NCBI GenBank assembly: GCA_017645305.1
Contig: JAGCPD010000010.1
Span: forward strand, 62,001-126,000
DNA: 64,000 nt
Reading direction: 5' to 3'
Source: Bacteroidaceae bacterium
Lineage (GTDB): Bacteria; Bacteroidota; Bacteroidia; Bacteroidales; Bacteroidaceae
The first letter of the stretch is position 1. Each line of letters opens with the position of its first letter. The notes under the pieces were generated by a model. That model made no database searches. It was not told the DNA's origin and worked only from the letters and a program-made list of their open reading frames with translations. The position numbers and the translations under genes are program-made. This document shows, in pieces, positions 17,813 to 26,687 of this stretch.

Positions 17813-18306
17813 CAACACCATACATCAACTTTCACACGCACCATCCAACCTATGCCAATGAACTTTCACTGGGTTGTGAAGAACATGGTATGGACCGCAG
17901 GTGGGAAATCCCCTTGCCAGAACAGGAAGCTGCCTTCCGACGGCATGTCGCAGAAAGCGAGAACGCCCAAAAGCCACTGGTGATTCATTGTGTAAGGACG
18001 TTGGAGGAAATCTTGCGGGTTCGCAAGGATATGCAGCCCCGTCAGCCTTGGGTCATGCATGGCTTTAGAGGTAAGCCACAGCAACTGCAGTCGCTCCTTT
18101 CTGCAGGCATCTATGTATCCTTTGGATTACACTACAACAAGGAAAGTCTTTTGCTTTGTCCTTTGGAGATGATGTTCTTAGAGACGGACGATACAATAGC
18201 TCCTATAGAACCTTTATATAAAGAGGTGGCCCAGTTGAAGGGAATCTCTGTAGAGGCGCTGAAACAGAAAATCTGGCAGAATGCCCGCCAGTTATATCAC
18301 CTTTAA
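17809..18306 (+). CDS. Short TatD-family metal-dependent hydrolase
   Basis: 165 residues, well below the ~210-260 usual for TatD nucleases. Metal-site residues can still be traced: NFHTHHPT (~7-14) for the HxH pair, a GEIGLD-like EEHGMDRRW (~25-33), VIHCVR (H, ~64), VMHGFRG (H, ~89) and LETDD (D, ~127). What is missing is the ~50-residue segment between the first strand and the EEHGMD block, so the barrel would lack one or more strands. It may be a shortened lineage form or an internal deletion. It is translationally coupled to yidD. Confidence 0.75.
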   Translation: MTTPYINFHTHHPTYANELSLGCEEHGMDRRWEIPLPEQEAAFRRHVAESENAQKPLVIHCVRTLEEILRVRKDMQPRQPWVMHGFRGKPQQLQSLLSAGIYVSFGLHYNKESLLLCPLEMMFLETDDTIAPIEPLYKEVAQLKGISVEALKQKIWQNARQLYHL

Positions 18307-18311
18307 ATAAA

Positions 18312-18339
18312 ATTCTCCATTCTCAATTCCCGATTCTCA
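18312..18339 (+). repeat. 28-bp heptamer array (ATTCTCA word) upstream of the CoA-transferase promoter
   Basis: ATTCTCC, ATTCTCA, ATTCCCG, ATTCTCA: four units at a 7-bp period, starting five bases after the tatD stop. The -7 box TAATTTTG of the next gene begins 11 bp after the array. Confidence 0.75.
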
Positions 18340-18350
18340 ATTTATTTTTG

Positions 18351-18358
18351 TAATTTTG
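18351..18358 (+). promoter_or_regulatory. Promoter -7 box of the CoA-transferase gene
   Basis: TAATTTTG lies 33 bp before the ATG at 18392. The usual -33 position falls within the heptamer array. Confidence 0.6.
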
Positions 18359-18391
18359 CACGAAATTTAACTAAAACAAGCAGATAGAAAT

Positions 18392-19903
18392 ATGGAATTC
18401 AACAAAATTACTGCTGCAGAAGCAGCAGCCCTTATCCAAAACGGACAGACAATCGGTCTGAGTGGTTTTACACCAGCCGGTGTTCCCAAGTGTACACCTG
18501 CAGAAATTGCAAAGAAGGCTGAAGCAGAACATGCTGCCGGGCGTCCCTTCAAGATTAGCATCTTCACAGGTGCCAGCACAGGTCAGAGTTGCGATGGCGC
18601 ATTGGCCAACGTACAGGCTATCGACTTCCGCGCTCCCTATACCACCAACCCCGACTTCCGCAAACATGTAAATCTCAACGAGCTGCATTATTTCGACCTC
18701 AATCTCTCTAATATGGCTACCCAGATTCGTCAGGGTTACCTGGGCGATGTAGATTGGGCTATCATTGAGGCTTGCGCCATTGAGAAGGTGGGTAACAAGT
18801 GCCACATCTACCTGACAGCCGCAGGCGGTATCAGTCCTACCGTTTGCCGTTTGGCTAAGAACGGTATCATCATCGAACTTAATGCTTTCCACAGTGCTGA
18901 CTGTAAGGGAATCCATGATGTTTACGAGATAGAGGATCATCCCTTCCGCAAGCCCATCAACATTTGCAAGGCAAGCGACCGTATCGGTAAGCCATACGTT
19001 GAGGTAGATGCTGACCGTATTGTAGGTGTTATTGAGTGCGATGTTCCCGATGAGGCTCGCGCTTTTAAGGATGCCGATCCCATCACCACCCAGATTGGCC
19101 AGAATGTAGCAGATTTCCTGCTTCACAACCTGAAGACTGGTCTCATCCCAAAAAGTTTCCTCAACTTGCAGAGTGGTGTAGGCAGTGGAGCCAATGCTGT
19201 ATTAGGTGCTTTGGGCCAGTGCCCCGAGGTTCCCAACTTCCATATCTACACAGAGGTATTACAGGATGCTCCTGTCGGACTGATGAAGCAGGGTCGTGTG
19301 CTGAGTGCTTCGGCTTGCTCTCTGACTGTAACTAACGAATGCCTGAAGGACATCTATGCCAATATGGACTTCTTCAAGGATAAGCTCGTGTTACGTCCCT
19401 CCGAGATTAGCAACTGCCCCGAGGTTATTGCACGTATCGGTGTGTGTGCCCTGAATACAGCTATCGAGTGTGACCTCTATGGTCATGTTAACTCCACCAA
19501 GATATGCGGTACAAAGATGATGAACGGTATTGGAGGTTCTGCCGACTTTACCACGTCTGCCTATCTTTCTATCTTCACATGTGGTTCAACAACAAAGGGT
19601 GGCGCCATTTCCAGCATCGTACCTTTCGCCAGCCACATCGACCACACAAACCATTTCATCGATGCAGTCATTACAGAGTATGGTGTTGCCGACCTTCGTC
19701 ACAAGAGCGATATGCAGAAGGCCGAGGAACTCATTAAGGTTGCTCATCCCGACTACCGTCCCATGCTTCAGGATTACCTGAAATATGCAAGCAAGAGAGG
19801 CGGACATACGCATCATGAACTGGCAGCCGCCTTTGCCATGCACGATACATTCCTGCGCAAGGGCGATATGCGCCTGACAGACTTGGCAGAATACATCAAG
19901 TAA
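18392..19903 (+). CDS. Acetyl-CoA hydrolase/transferase family protein (succinate/acetate CoA-transferase type)
   Basis: 503 residues, the usual size of the class-I CoA-transferase/acetyl-CoA hydrolase family (Cat1/Ach1). These proteins move CoA between acetate, succinate and related acids in fermentation. The catalytic-Glu block is IYTEVLQDAPVGLM (~287-300), preceded by the glycine-rich SGVGSGANAVLGAL (~263-276). A second conserved block is CGTKMMNGIGGSADFTTSAY (~371-390). Its codon usage looks like that of a highly expressed gene. It has its own promoter and a strong terminator, so it is monocistronic. Which acids it uses cannot be told from sequence. Confidence 0.9.
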   Translation: MEFNKITAAEAAALIQNGQTIGLSGFTPAGVPKCTPAEIAKKAEAEHAAGRPFKISIFTGASTGQSCDGALANVQAIDFRAPYTTNPDFRKHVNLNELHYFDLNLSNMATQIRQGYLGDVDWAIIEACAIEKVGNKCHIYLTAAGGISPTVCRLAKNGIIIELNAFHSADCKGIHDVYEIEDHPFRKPINICKASDRIGKPYVEVDADRIVGVIECDVPDEARAFKDADPITTQIGQNVADFLLHNLKTGLIPKSFLNLQSGVGSGANAVLGALGQCPEVPNFHIYTEVLQDAPVGLMKQGRVLSASACSLTVTNECLKDIYANMDFFKDKLVLRPSEISNCPEVIARIGVCALNTAIECDLYGHVNSTKICGTKMMNGIGGSADFTTSAYLSIFTCGSTTKGGAISSIVPFASHIDHTNHFIDAVITEYGVADLRHKSDMQKAEELIKVAHPDYRPMLQDYLKYASKRGGHTHHELAAAFAMHDTFLRKGDMRLTDLAEYIK

Positions 19904-19921
19904 TCTCAAACAATATAAAAA

Positions 19922-19965
19922 AAAGTAATAGGCTGGGTGAAATATCCAGCCTATTACTTTTTTTA
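19922..19965 (+). terminator. Intrinsic terminator after the CoA-transferase gene
   Basis: AGTAATAGGCTGG (19924-19936), a 9-base loop, CCAGCCTATTACT (19946-19958), then a T-run. The stem is a perfect 13 bp. A-rich on the left arm, it could also work for the opposing DUF4143 gene that ends at 20002. Confidence 0.9.
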
Positions 19966-20001
19966 TTATTGCCGTGCAAAAGCAGGCGTGCTCCTGTTCT
20001 A

Positions 20002-21285
20002 TTATGATCTTATAGTCAACCATTCTAATGCAGAAATAATATGTATGGTCTTTCCATCTATCTCAACATCGCGTGTTTGTGAAAAAGTAATGAGGGTCAG
20101 ATGGCTGCATGAGAGTGCGTCGGATGCCTTAACAAGCGATGACGTCTCGCGTTCATATGCTTTCGGGCTATCAATCTCGTAGGACACCTGTATCAATTCT
20201 ACAGCCTTGTTCTGGTCGCAAACCACAAAGTCTATCTCCTTTGCCCTTGGTGCAGGTTTATGGTAATAAACGTCCATGAAATTATATGCACAACGTCTCA
20301 GAAGTTCAATAAAGACAATATTCTCAAGTCGCCATCCAATATTCTCAGGCATCAATGCATTCTCACGGTTGCCTTGCATACCTGTATCTACAATATACAC
20401 TTTCTGATTACGGATACGTTCCTTGCTCTTGAAGGAATGACGCGTGAGCAACTGAACCAAAAATGCCTGACTAAGATAATCAACGTATTTCTTTACCGTC
20501 TTATCTGCAATACCGAGCAATTGTGACAATTCATCATAATTAACCTCCTGGCAGGCATTATTAATAAGGTAATGTGAGAGTTTGCGCAACGATTCGACAT
20601 TCCTTATATTAAAACGTTTCTTTATATCTTTCCGTAAGATAGCCTCTATCAGACTCTGAACATACGCACGTTTGTTGCGAAGCCCCTGCATTTCTGGGAA
20701 GCCTCCATCATGTATATAATCCATAAAAGCTCTTTTGCGCTCAGCATCAGCCTTGGTGGTAATACCTTGTATGTCAATTTGATGATACTGGCAATACTCT
20801 GAAAAAGAAAATGGATATAGATGAATTTCATTGTAACGCCCCGTCAAATGAGTAGCCAGTTCTCCACTCAACAGTTTAGCATTACTGCCCGTCACGAATA
20901 TATGCAGATTAGTGCGTAACATCCTGTTCACAAACAGATACCACCCATCTACATCCTGAATCTCATCAAGTACCAGATAAGGAACATCCGTTCCATAGAG
21001 TTGATAGACACAAGAAAGTACTGTATTCAAATCTTCTGTCTTCATATCTGCCAGACGATCATCGTCAAAGTTCACATAACCGTATTTGACACCTCTTTCC
21101 TGCAGCACTTTATGACATAGTGTGGATTTACCACTTCGTCGCACACCTATCACCACTTGCGCCATTGTTGTGTCAAACTCAAAAAGAGATTCTTCTTTAC
21201 GAGCAACCCATTTCTGGGGCTTATAACTCTTGATTTCCTCTTGTTGCTCTGCCAGTACCTGTAGTATGATCTTTTCTTCTATCAT
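20002..21285 (-). CDS. AAA ATPase with DUF4143 domain
   Basis: 427 residues. An N-terminal AAA+ domain has Walker A GVRRSGKSTL (~48-57), Walker B YLVLDEIQDVDGW (~99-111) and sensor-1 FVTGSNAKLLSGE (~131-143). The C-terminal DUF4143 part (~200-427) has a winged-helix-like section and an ESxxVDF-like REIDFVVCDQNKAVELIQV (Glu/Asp..Lys, nuclease-like) motif. Such stand-alone ATPases are frequent in Bacteroidales and turn up in accessory regions; biological role unknown. It is monocistronic, with a TATCTTTG box just upstream and a 32-bp-period repeat behind that. Confidence 0.88.
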   Translation of the reverse strand: MIEEKIILQVLAEQQEEIKSYKPQKWVARKEESLFEFDTTMAQVVIGVRRSGKSTLCHKVLQERGVKYGYVNFDDDRLADMKTEDLNTVLSCVYQLYGTDVPYLVLDEIQDVDGWYLFVNRMLRTNLHIFVTGSNAKLLSGELATHLTGRYNEIHLYPFSFSEYCQYHQIDIQGITTKADAERKRAFMDYIHDGGFPEMQGLRNKRAYVQSLIEAILRKDIKKRFNIRNVESLRKLSHYLINNACQEVNYDELSQLLGIADKTVKKYVDYLSQAFLVQLLTRHSFKSKERIRNQKVYIVDTGMQGNRENALMPENIGWRLENIVFIELLRRCAYNFMDVYYHKPAPRAKEIDFVVCDQNKAVELIQVSYEIDSPKAYERETSSLVKASDALSCSHLTLITFSQTRDVEIDGKTIHIISALEWLTIRS

Positions 21286-21305
21286 ATCTTATATATTATT
21301 CGTAG

Positions 21306-21313
21306 CAAAGATA
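21306..21313 (-). promoter_or_regulatory. Promoter -7 box of the DUF4143 ATPase gene
   Basis: TATCTTTG on the minus strand, 20 bp from the ATG. The first copy of the 32-bp repeat (21330-21345) covers where the -33 element should be, which suggests an operator. Confidence 0.65.
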
Positions 21314-21329
21314 CAAAATAGTATTCGAT

Positions 21330-21405
21330 AATACGATAAAATGCACAAAAACTTAATCTAAATTACGATAAAATGCAAGAAATGCCTATCTGAATTACGA
21401 TAAAA
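21330..21405. repeat. Three-copy direct repeat at exact 32-bp period, upstream of the DUF4143 ATPase
   Basis: TACGATAAAATGCA (21332), TACGATAAAATGCA (21364) and TACGATAAAACACC (21396) are spaced exactly 32 bp apart, each preceded by AAT or AATT. A degenerate TTCGATAA precedes the first copy. The rest of each 32-bp unit is not conserved. The array begins just upstream of the promoter. Confidence 0.75.
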
Positions 21406-21726
21406 CACCTATATCCGTGCTGCTGTATAACATCAGCATTATGTATTTCATACAAATATCCAGAATACGCATTTTCTTCTATTGCTGTCCGCTAAAGGTT
21501 GAAAAGCGATTGTTTCTGTGTCCGAAGCACCCATAAACAATATGAAAGCCTAAACTATATTCTATCTTATTTTTCTAAAAGTCGTATAATATCTGCAAAA
21601 ATACGAAGAGAATCTGAAACAGCAAAAAGTTTCATGGAAAAATTGTTTTGGGGTAGCTTTTTGGAAACGTGCTTATACTAGGGATAAAAATCATGAAAAC
21701 CCTATATAAAAACCATTAAATACCAC

Positions 21727-21827
21727 TTTAATAATTATTCTCTCAACGTGATAATATATTCCCTGAATGAGAGAATATATTTTTTTCAACGAGATAATTT
21801 ATTCTCAGGATGTGAAAATAAATTTTT
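21727..21827. repeat. Ladder of five near-palindromes at 21-22 bp period (GAGAATATATTCTC type)
   Basis: Imperfect copies of GAGAATATATTCTC are centred at about 21734, 21756, 21777, 21799 and 21820 (for example GATAATATATTCCC and GATAATTTATTCTC). Spacing is 22, 21, 22, 21 bp. The ~7-bp spacers between them are unrelated. The geometry is the same as in the ladder at 45.76 kb but with a different sequence. Confidence 0.7.
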
Positions 21828-21932
21828 ACCTAGCAATTATACACTTTATATACCGTAAAAAGAAAGTTTTTATCTATAGGATTAAGGTTTTTCTTATTCG
21901 GACATCCCAAACCGAAAAATAAAGGTGAAATA

Positions 21933-23405
21933 TTACTTTCTTTCCTTCCAAAAACTTGGCATGAAGAGGAACAGAATGGTGAAAATTTCCAAACGTCCTA
22001 TCAGCATATAGGCACTCATCAAAAGCTTTCCTGCAGGCGGCACATTGGCAAAGTTACTGGCCGGTCCTGTAGCTCCTGTGGCAGGACCCACATTACTGAG
22101 CATACTTATACTGCTGCCAAGGGCAGTATCTACATCGGCACCCAACAGACTGTAACAAAGCATGGCTATTACCACTAATATTATATAAAGGAAAACAAAA
22201 GCCAAAGCACGGCGAACTCTGTCATCAGGAACAATATGCCCACTGATACGAACGCCAATCACAGCCCTGGGATGTAACTGCAATACGAATTCCTTGATAA
22301 CACTTTTGGCACATATCAGCACCCTTATTACCTTTATTCCTCCAGCCGTACTTCCTGCACAGGCTCCTATAGCCATAATGACTACCGTAGGCATCCAGAA
22401 AGAAGCGCCCCATGCCACGTAATCAAACTTCTGGGCGGCAAAACCCGTACTGGTCATCACACTGCTTACATGGAACAATGCAGAACGGAATGTCTCTTCC
22501 AGTCCTACAGGTAGCGTACCCTCTGCGGTTGCCGGTACAGGAGCAAAGTAGAACAGAAGCATGAAGCCTACCACAGCAAAGGCTATGATGGCAAAGAATG
22601 CCCTAAACTCCTCGTTCTTGAAGAGTGTGTTACTCCTTTTGATGCTGAGGTAATAGTACAGAGAAAAGTTAATGCTGCTGACCAACATAAATACGCAGGC
22701 TACATATTCTATATAGGAACTATGGAAGAAGGCCATACTCTTGGTATGCGTACTGAATCCACCCGTTGCAATGGTGGTAAACGAGTGACAGATGGCATCA
22801 TACAGGTTCATGGGACCTATCCAATAAAGGAAAGCACACAGAGAGGTCAGGAACAGGTAGATAAGTAGCATACGACGAGCCGTTGCTCCAATCTTGGGAC
22901 GCAACTTGTCCAGGCTTAGGCCTGTTACCTCGGCAGAATAGAGATTGCTGTTTCTGAATTCATAGACAGGAATCAGAGCAAAAGAGAAAACAACGATTCC
23001 CAAACCGCCTATCCACTGCGTTATGGCACGCCAGAAAAGCAAGGAGCGAGGTAGGGAATCTATGTCGCTAATACATGTGGCTCCTGTTGTGGTAAACCCA
23101 CTCATGGTCTCGAAGAAAGCACTGGGAAAATCCATCCCGGTAATAAGCAGGAACGGCACCATTCCTATCAGTGAGAAAATAACCCAGGAAAGTGCCACCA
23201 CAAGGTAACTGTCAGAGCGTGTAAATCTGGCGGACTGCTCCCGGTCGCCCAAGTACTTGAAGATGAATCCCAGCACAAAAGCAACCACTGCTGTTCCAAG
23301 GAAAGCCTTCCAACAGGTCTCGGAATAAATAAGCGCCACAAGAAGAGAAAGCCCCAAGAATAGGCTCTCCATCATGATAAGAACGCCAAAAATACTCTTC
23401 TTCAC
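21933..23405 (-). CDS. TrkH-family potassium uptake protein
   Basis: 490 residues, about ten membrane segments, the usual length. TrkH/KtrB-type channels take up K+ and need an NAD-binding TrkA/KtrA partner, which is not in this window. The four selectivity-filter loops can be read: MSGFTTTGATCIS, TIATGGFSTH, MTSTGFAAQ and NVGPATGATG. No promoter stands out in the 106-bp gap on its 5' side; it follows nadB in the same orientation. Confidence 0.93.
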   Translation of the reverse strand: MKKSIFGVLIMMESLFLGLSLLVALIYSETCWKAFLGTAVVAFVLGFIFKYLGDREQSARFTRSDSYLVVALSWVIFSLIGMVPFLLITGMDFPSAFFETMSGFTTTGATCISDIDSLPRSLLFWRAITQWIGGLGIVVFSFALIPVYEFRNSNLYSAEVTGLSLDKLRPKIGATARRMLLIYLFLTSLCAFLYWIGPMNLYDAICHSFTTIATGGFSTHTKSMAFFHSSYIEYVACVFMLVSSINFSLYYYLSIKRSNTLFKNEEFRAFFAIIAFAVVGFMLLFYFAPVPATAEGTLPVGLEETFRSALFHVSSVMTSTGFAAQKFDYVAWGASFWMPTVVIMAIGACAGSTAGGIKVIRVLICAKSVIKEFVLQLHPRAVIGVRISGHIVPDDRVRRALAFVFLYIILVVIAMLCYSLLGADVDTALGSSISMLSNVGPATGATGPASNFANVPPAGKLLMSAYMLIGRLEIFTILFLFMPSFWKERK

Positions 23406-23502
23406 TGTCGATTATTACTATTTAATTTAAGTTTCAGGAGTTATAAAATGAAGTTAAATAGGGAGTTTAATGATTACTTCCTCTTTTACTTCCGAAAGTT
23501 CT

Positions 23503-23520
23503 GTTCAATGTTCAATGTTG
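23503..23520 (-). repeat. Heptamer array (TTGAACA word) containing the nadB stop codon
   Basis: On the plus strand GTTCAAT, GTTCAAT, GTTG. Read on the coding strand this is the ATTGAAC word; the nadB TGA (23512-23514) lies within it, as seen for folK. Confidence 0.65.
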
Positions 23521-25104
23521 CTTGTCCAACGCGTGTTTGGGGTAGTCAATGGTATAATGCAAACCACGGCTTTCCTTGCGTTCTATGGCCTGGCGGGTTA
23601 TCAGATAACCTACATTAATCATATTGCGGAGTTCGCAGATATCCTTGGTAGGCTTAACACGTTTGAACAGATGCTCCGTCTCTTCGTACAACAAATCCAG
23701 ACGTTCCCAGGCTCTATGGAGACGCAGGTCGCTGCGGACGATGCCCACATAGGTACTCATAATCTGGTTAACCTCCTTAACATCCTGGGCAATGAGTACT
23801 TTTTCCTCGTTTGTCATTGTGCCTTCATCGTTCCACTCCGGGACTTTCTCGTTGAAGTCATAGTCGTCAATGCACTCCAGAGAATGCTTGGCGGCGGCGG
23901 CGGCGTAAACAACAGCCTCTATGAGCGAATTACTTGCCAGACGATTCCCTCCGTGCAAGCCAGTACAAGAACATTCTCCCACAGCATACAAACGTTTAAT
24001 ACTGCTCTGCCCGTCAAGGTCAACCTTGATACCTCCACACATATAATGTGCACTGGGAGCAACAGGAATATACTGTTTTGTTATGTCTATTCCTATACTC
24101 AAGCACTTAGCATAAATGTTGGGGAAATGATGTTTCGTCTCCTCTGCATCTTTATGGGTAACATCCAGACAGACGTGGTCTAAGCCATGAATCTTCATCT
24201 CACGGTCAATAGCACGAGCCACGATATCACGCGGAGCAAGACTCAGACGCTCATCATATTTCTGCATGAATTCTTCCCCGTTCGGCAAGCGGAGAATACC
24301 CCCGTACCCACGCATGGCTTCTGTTATCAGATAGGCAGGATGCGTCTCCTTAGGATTATATAGTACCGTTGGGTGGAACTGAACAAACTCCATGTCCTTA
24401 ACTTTTCCCTTTGCACGATATACCATGGCTATACCATCGCCTGTAGCTATATTGGGATTTGAGGTGGTAGCATAGATAGCCCCTGTGCCACCAGTCGCCA
24501 TAAGCGTAACCTTAGACAGATAAGTATCAACCTTTCCTGTCTTTGGGTTCAGCACATAAGCTCCGTAGCATTCTATATCCGGAGTACGGCGGGTTACACG
24601 AATACCCAAATGATGTTGGGTAATAATTTCAACAGCAAAATGATTTTCAAGAATCTCAATATTCGGGTTGTTACGAACAGCTTCCATAAGACCTCGCTGA
24701 ATCTCGGCACCTGTATCGTCGGCATGATGAAGAATACGAAACTCAGAGTGTCCTCCTTCTCTGTGAAGGTCAAACTCACCCTTTTCGTTCTTGTCGAAAT
24801 GTACACCCCATTCCAGCAAATCACGAATACCGTCAGGACCATTCTTCACCACTTGTTCCACTGCGGCAGGATCACTGATAAAGTCACCTGCAATCATGGT
24901 ATCTTCTATATGTTTCTCGAAGTTATCCACCAACAGATTGGTAACAGAGGCGATGCCGCCTTGTGCCTTTGCCGTGTTTGCTTCCTCTAATGAGGTCTTA
25001 CATATCAGGGCGACTTTACCTTTTCCTGCGTTGGCAACTTTCAAGGCATAGCTCATTCCTGCCACGCCACCACCTATAATCAGAAAATCAAATTTCCGTA
25101 TCAT
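23512..25104 (-). CDS. nadB: L-aspartate oxidase NadB
   Basis: 530 residues. NadB oxidises L-aspartate to iminoaspartate for NAD synthesis. The FAD-binding GxGxxG is IIGGGVAGMSYALKVA (8-23). Further family blocks are SLEEANTAKAQGGIASV (~38-54), FVQFHPTVLY (~240), YMCGGIKVD (~355) and GGNRLASNSLIEAVV (~380). The C-terminal helical domain is complete. nadA and nadC are not adjacent. The last residues and stop fall in a heptamer array. Its promoter faces that of dacB. Confidence 0.94.
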   Translation of the reverse strand: MIRKFDFLIIGGGVAGMSYALKVANAGKGKVALICKTSLEEANTAKAQGGIASVTNLLVDNFEKHIEDTMIAGDFISDPAAVEQVVKNGPDGIRDLLEWGVHFDKNEKGEFDLHREGGHSEFRILHHADDTGAEIQRGLMEAVRNNPNIEILENHFAVEIITQHHLGIRVTRRTPDIECYGAYVLNPKTGKVDTYLSKVTLMATGGTGAIYATTSNPNIATGDGIAMVYRAKGKVKDMEFVQFHPTVLYNPKETHPAYLITEAMRGYGGILRLPNGEEFMQKYDERLSLAPRDIVARAIDREMKIHGLDHVCLDVTHKDAEETKHHFPNIYAKCLSIGIDITKQYIPVAPSAHYMCGGIKVDLDGQSSIKRLYAVGECSCTGLHGGNRLASNSLIEAVVYAAAAAKHSLECIDDYDFNEKVPEWNDEGTMTNEEKVLIAQDVKEVNQIMSTYVGIVRSDLRLHRAWERLDLLYEETEHLFKRVKPTKDICELRNMINVGYLITRQAIERKESRGLHYTIDYPKHALDKQH

Positions 25105-25137
25105 GAATTCTGCTTTGTTTTTTTACTATTTCCGATG

Positions 25138-25195
25138 CAAAAATACTCAAAAAGTTGTTTCGTTGTACCTTTTATCGTTTTTTTCTTTACCTTTG
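25138..25195. promoter_or_regulatory. Divergent promoters of nadB and dacB
   Basis: TATTTTTG on the minus strand (25138-25145) serves nadB, and TACCTTTG on the plus strand (25188-25195) serves dacB. Each -7 box is 25-35 bp from its start codon, so the two promoters share the intervening ~40 bp. Confidence 0.6.
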
Positions 25196-25219
25196 CACTG
25201 ATAAACAGCAATATACATT

Positions 25220-26569
25220 ATGGTTTCAGGTATTAAGTCAAACAGAAGCTTACTGGTAATAGCTTTTCTTTTCTCCGTTTGCAGTTGCGGTTCACACCGT
25301 ACTTTGCAAGTTCCTTATACTAATTCCGTTCATACCTCAGAAAACGGAAGAGTATCATTGGAGTCCACACCTGTTATCACACAAACCGTCCCTCCACAAC
25401 AAGAAATCAGCCAGGATGAACAGATGGTACTTGCACCTTCTGCAGGAAACGCACCATCTGGCACATGGCTTGGCGATATCCAGATACAGCTCGACTCTCT
25501 CTGCCAACTTCCTCTTTTCGAAACCTCACAACTTGGACTATATGTTTTCGACCTTACAGACAACGTTCCCATTTATGCTAAAAATACAACCCAGCGAATG
25601 CGTCCGGCATCTAACCAAAAACTTATTACAAGCATCTGTGGACTACATTATCTGGGCGAAAACTTCAAGTTCCGTACAGACCTCCGAATAAAAGGAACTG
25701 TTGCGAACGGGACATTGCAAGGCGATGTTTATGTCATAGGAGGTATGGATCCCATGTTAACTGTATCTGATTTGAATGAAATGGCAACGGCCTTACGTAA
25801 CATGGGAATAAACAGCATTGCCGGTAATATTTATGCAGACCTCAGCATGAAAGACAATATTCCCTACGGATGGGGATGGTGTTGGGACGATAAAGACGGG
25901 CCGCTGTCTGCCTTAATGGTCGATGCCAAGGACAAGTTCAACGCCGAGTGGCCCAAAGCACTTTCCAAAGCAGGGATTAAGTGCAGTAAGCCTTCCGTTA
26001 AACAACAGCAGGTGACTGATGACGCCAAATCAATCTCCTGTATAACCCATACCATCGACGAAGTCTTACAACCGCTTCTTAAGAATAGCCACAACATATA
26101 TGCCGAATGCCTATTCTATCAGATTGCGGCCCATTCGGGACAAAAAAATGCAGGAAGACAACAAGCAGTAACACTTATCAACGACCTGATAGCAAAATTG
26201 GGCATGCAACCCGACCAATATCAGATTGCCGATGGCAGTGGGCTCTCTCTCTATAATTATGCATCACCAGAATTACTTGTGTGCCTCTTAAACTACGCCT
26301 TCAGTAAGCCGATTATATTCAAACATCTGTATGATGCACTTCCCATTGCAGGAATCGACGGAACGTTAAGTAAGCGTATGCAGAATTCACCAGCATATAA
26401 TAATGTACATGCTAAAACAGGAACCTTGTATGGCATTTCTACACTTTCCGGCTATCTTACAGCCAGCAACGGTCATGTATTATCATTTAGTATTATGAAT
26501 CAAGGCATAAGTTCTACCAAAACAGGAAAAGACTTCCAGGATCAAGTCTGCATCCTGCTTTGCCAATGA
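25220..26569 (+). CDS. dacB: D-alanyl-D-alanine carboxypeptidase/endopeptidase (PBP4, DacB type)
   Basis: 449 residues. A class-C low-molecular-weight penicillin-binding protein that trims or cleaves peptidoglycan peptides in the periplasm. A signal or lipoprotein-like N-terminus (SVCSCG) is followed by a ~60-residue polar linker. The three active-site motifs are SxxK as SNQK in RPASNQKLITS (~133), SxN as SHN (~290) and KTG as HAKTGTL (~400). The DacB-specific inserted domain between SxxK and SxN is present. It has its own promoter. Confidence 0.92.
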   Translation: MVSGIKSNRSLLVIAFLFSVCSCGSHRTLQVPYTNSVHTSENGRVSLESTPVITQTVPPQQEISQDEQMVLAPSAGNAPSGTWLGDIQIQLDSLCQLPLFETSQLGLYVFDLTDNVPIYAKNTTQRMRPASNQKLITSICGLHYLGENFKFRTDLRIKGTVANGTLQGDVYVIGGMDPMLTVSDLNEMATALRNMGINSIAGNIYADLSMKDNIPYGWGWCWDDKDGPLSALMVDAKDKFNAEWPKALSKAGIKCSKPSVKQQQVTDDAKSISCITHTIDEVLQPLLKNSHNIYAECLFYQIAAHSGQKNAGRQQAVTLINDLIAKLGMQPDQYQIADGSGLSLYNYASPELLVCLLNYAFSKPIIFKHLYDALPIAGIDGTLSKRMQNSPAYNNVHAKTGTLYGISTLSGYLTASNGHVLSFSIMNQGISSTKTGKDFQDQVCILLCQ

Positions 26570-26640
26570 AAATAGAATTTGTCATGCCTTTTTTCTGTTA
26601 TTTTATGGCTTTGGGACATACAAGTTAAGTAAATAATCCC

Positions 26641-26648
26641 TATCTTTG
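26641..26648 (+). promoter_or_regulatory. Promoter -7 box of the outer-membrane barrel gene
   Basis: TATCTTTG, 39 bp before the ATG at 26688. TTTG at 26610-26613 is further away than the ideal -33 spacing. Confidence 0.6.
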
Positions 26649-26687
26649 CAAAAATAAACATAGCTAACATTAATAAAACTGTTAAAA

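Larger units (their letters stand above)
21286..21932. other. 647-bp intergenic region between the DUF4143 ATPase and trkH
   Basis: It contains the ATPase promoter (21306-21313), the 32-bp direct repeats (21330-21405) and a ladder of near-palindromes (21727-21827). Between 21406 and 21726 I see no convincing gene; a 60-codon plus-strand frame at 21499-21681 has no signal, no recognisable motif and no start context. Confidence 0.6.

Noticed and set aside
21499..21681. 60-codon plus-strand frame in the intergenic region before trkH
   Set aside because: No promoter or motif; composition does not differ from the A/T-rich surroundings.
23470..24183. 237-codon plus-strand frame opposite nadB
   Set aside because: nadB is intact with all FAD-binding blocks; the antisense frame has no recognisable domain.
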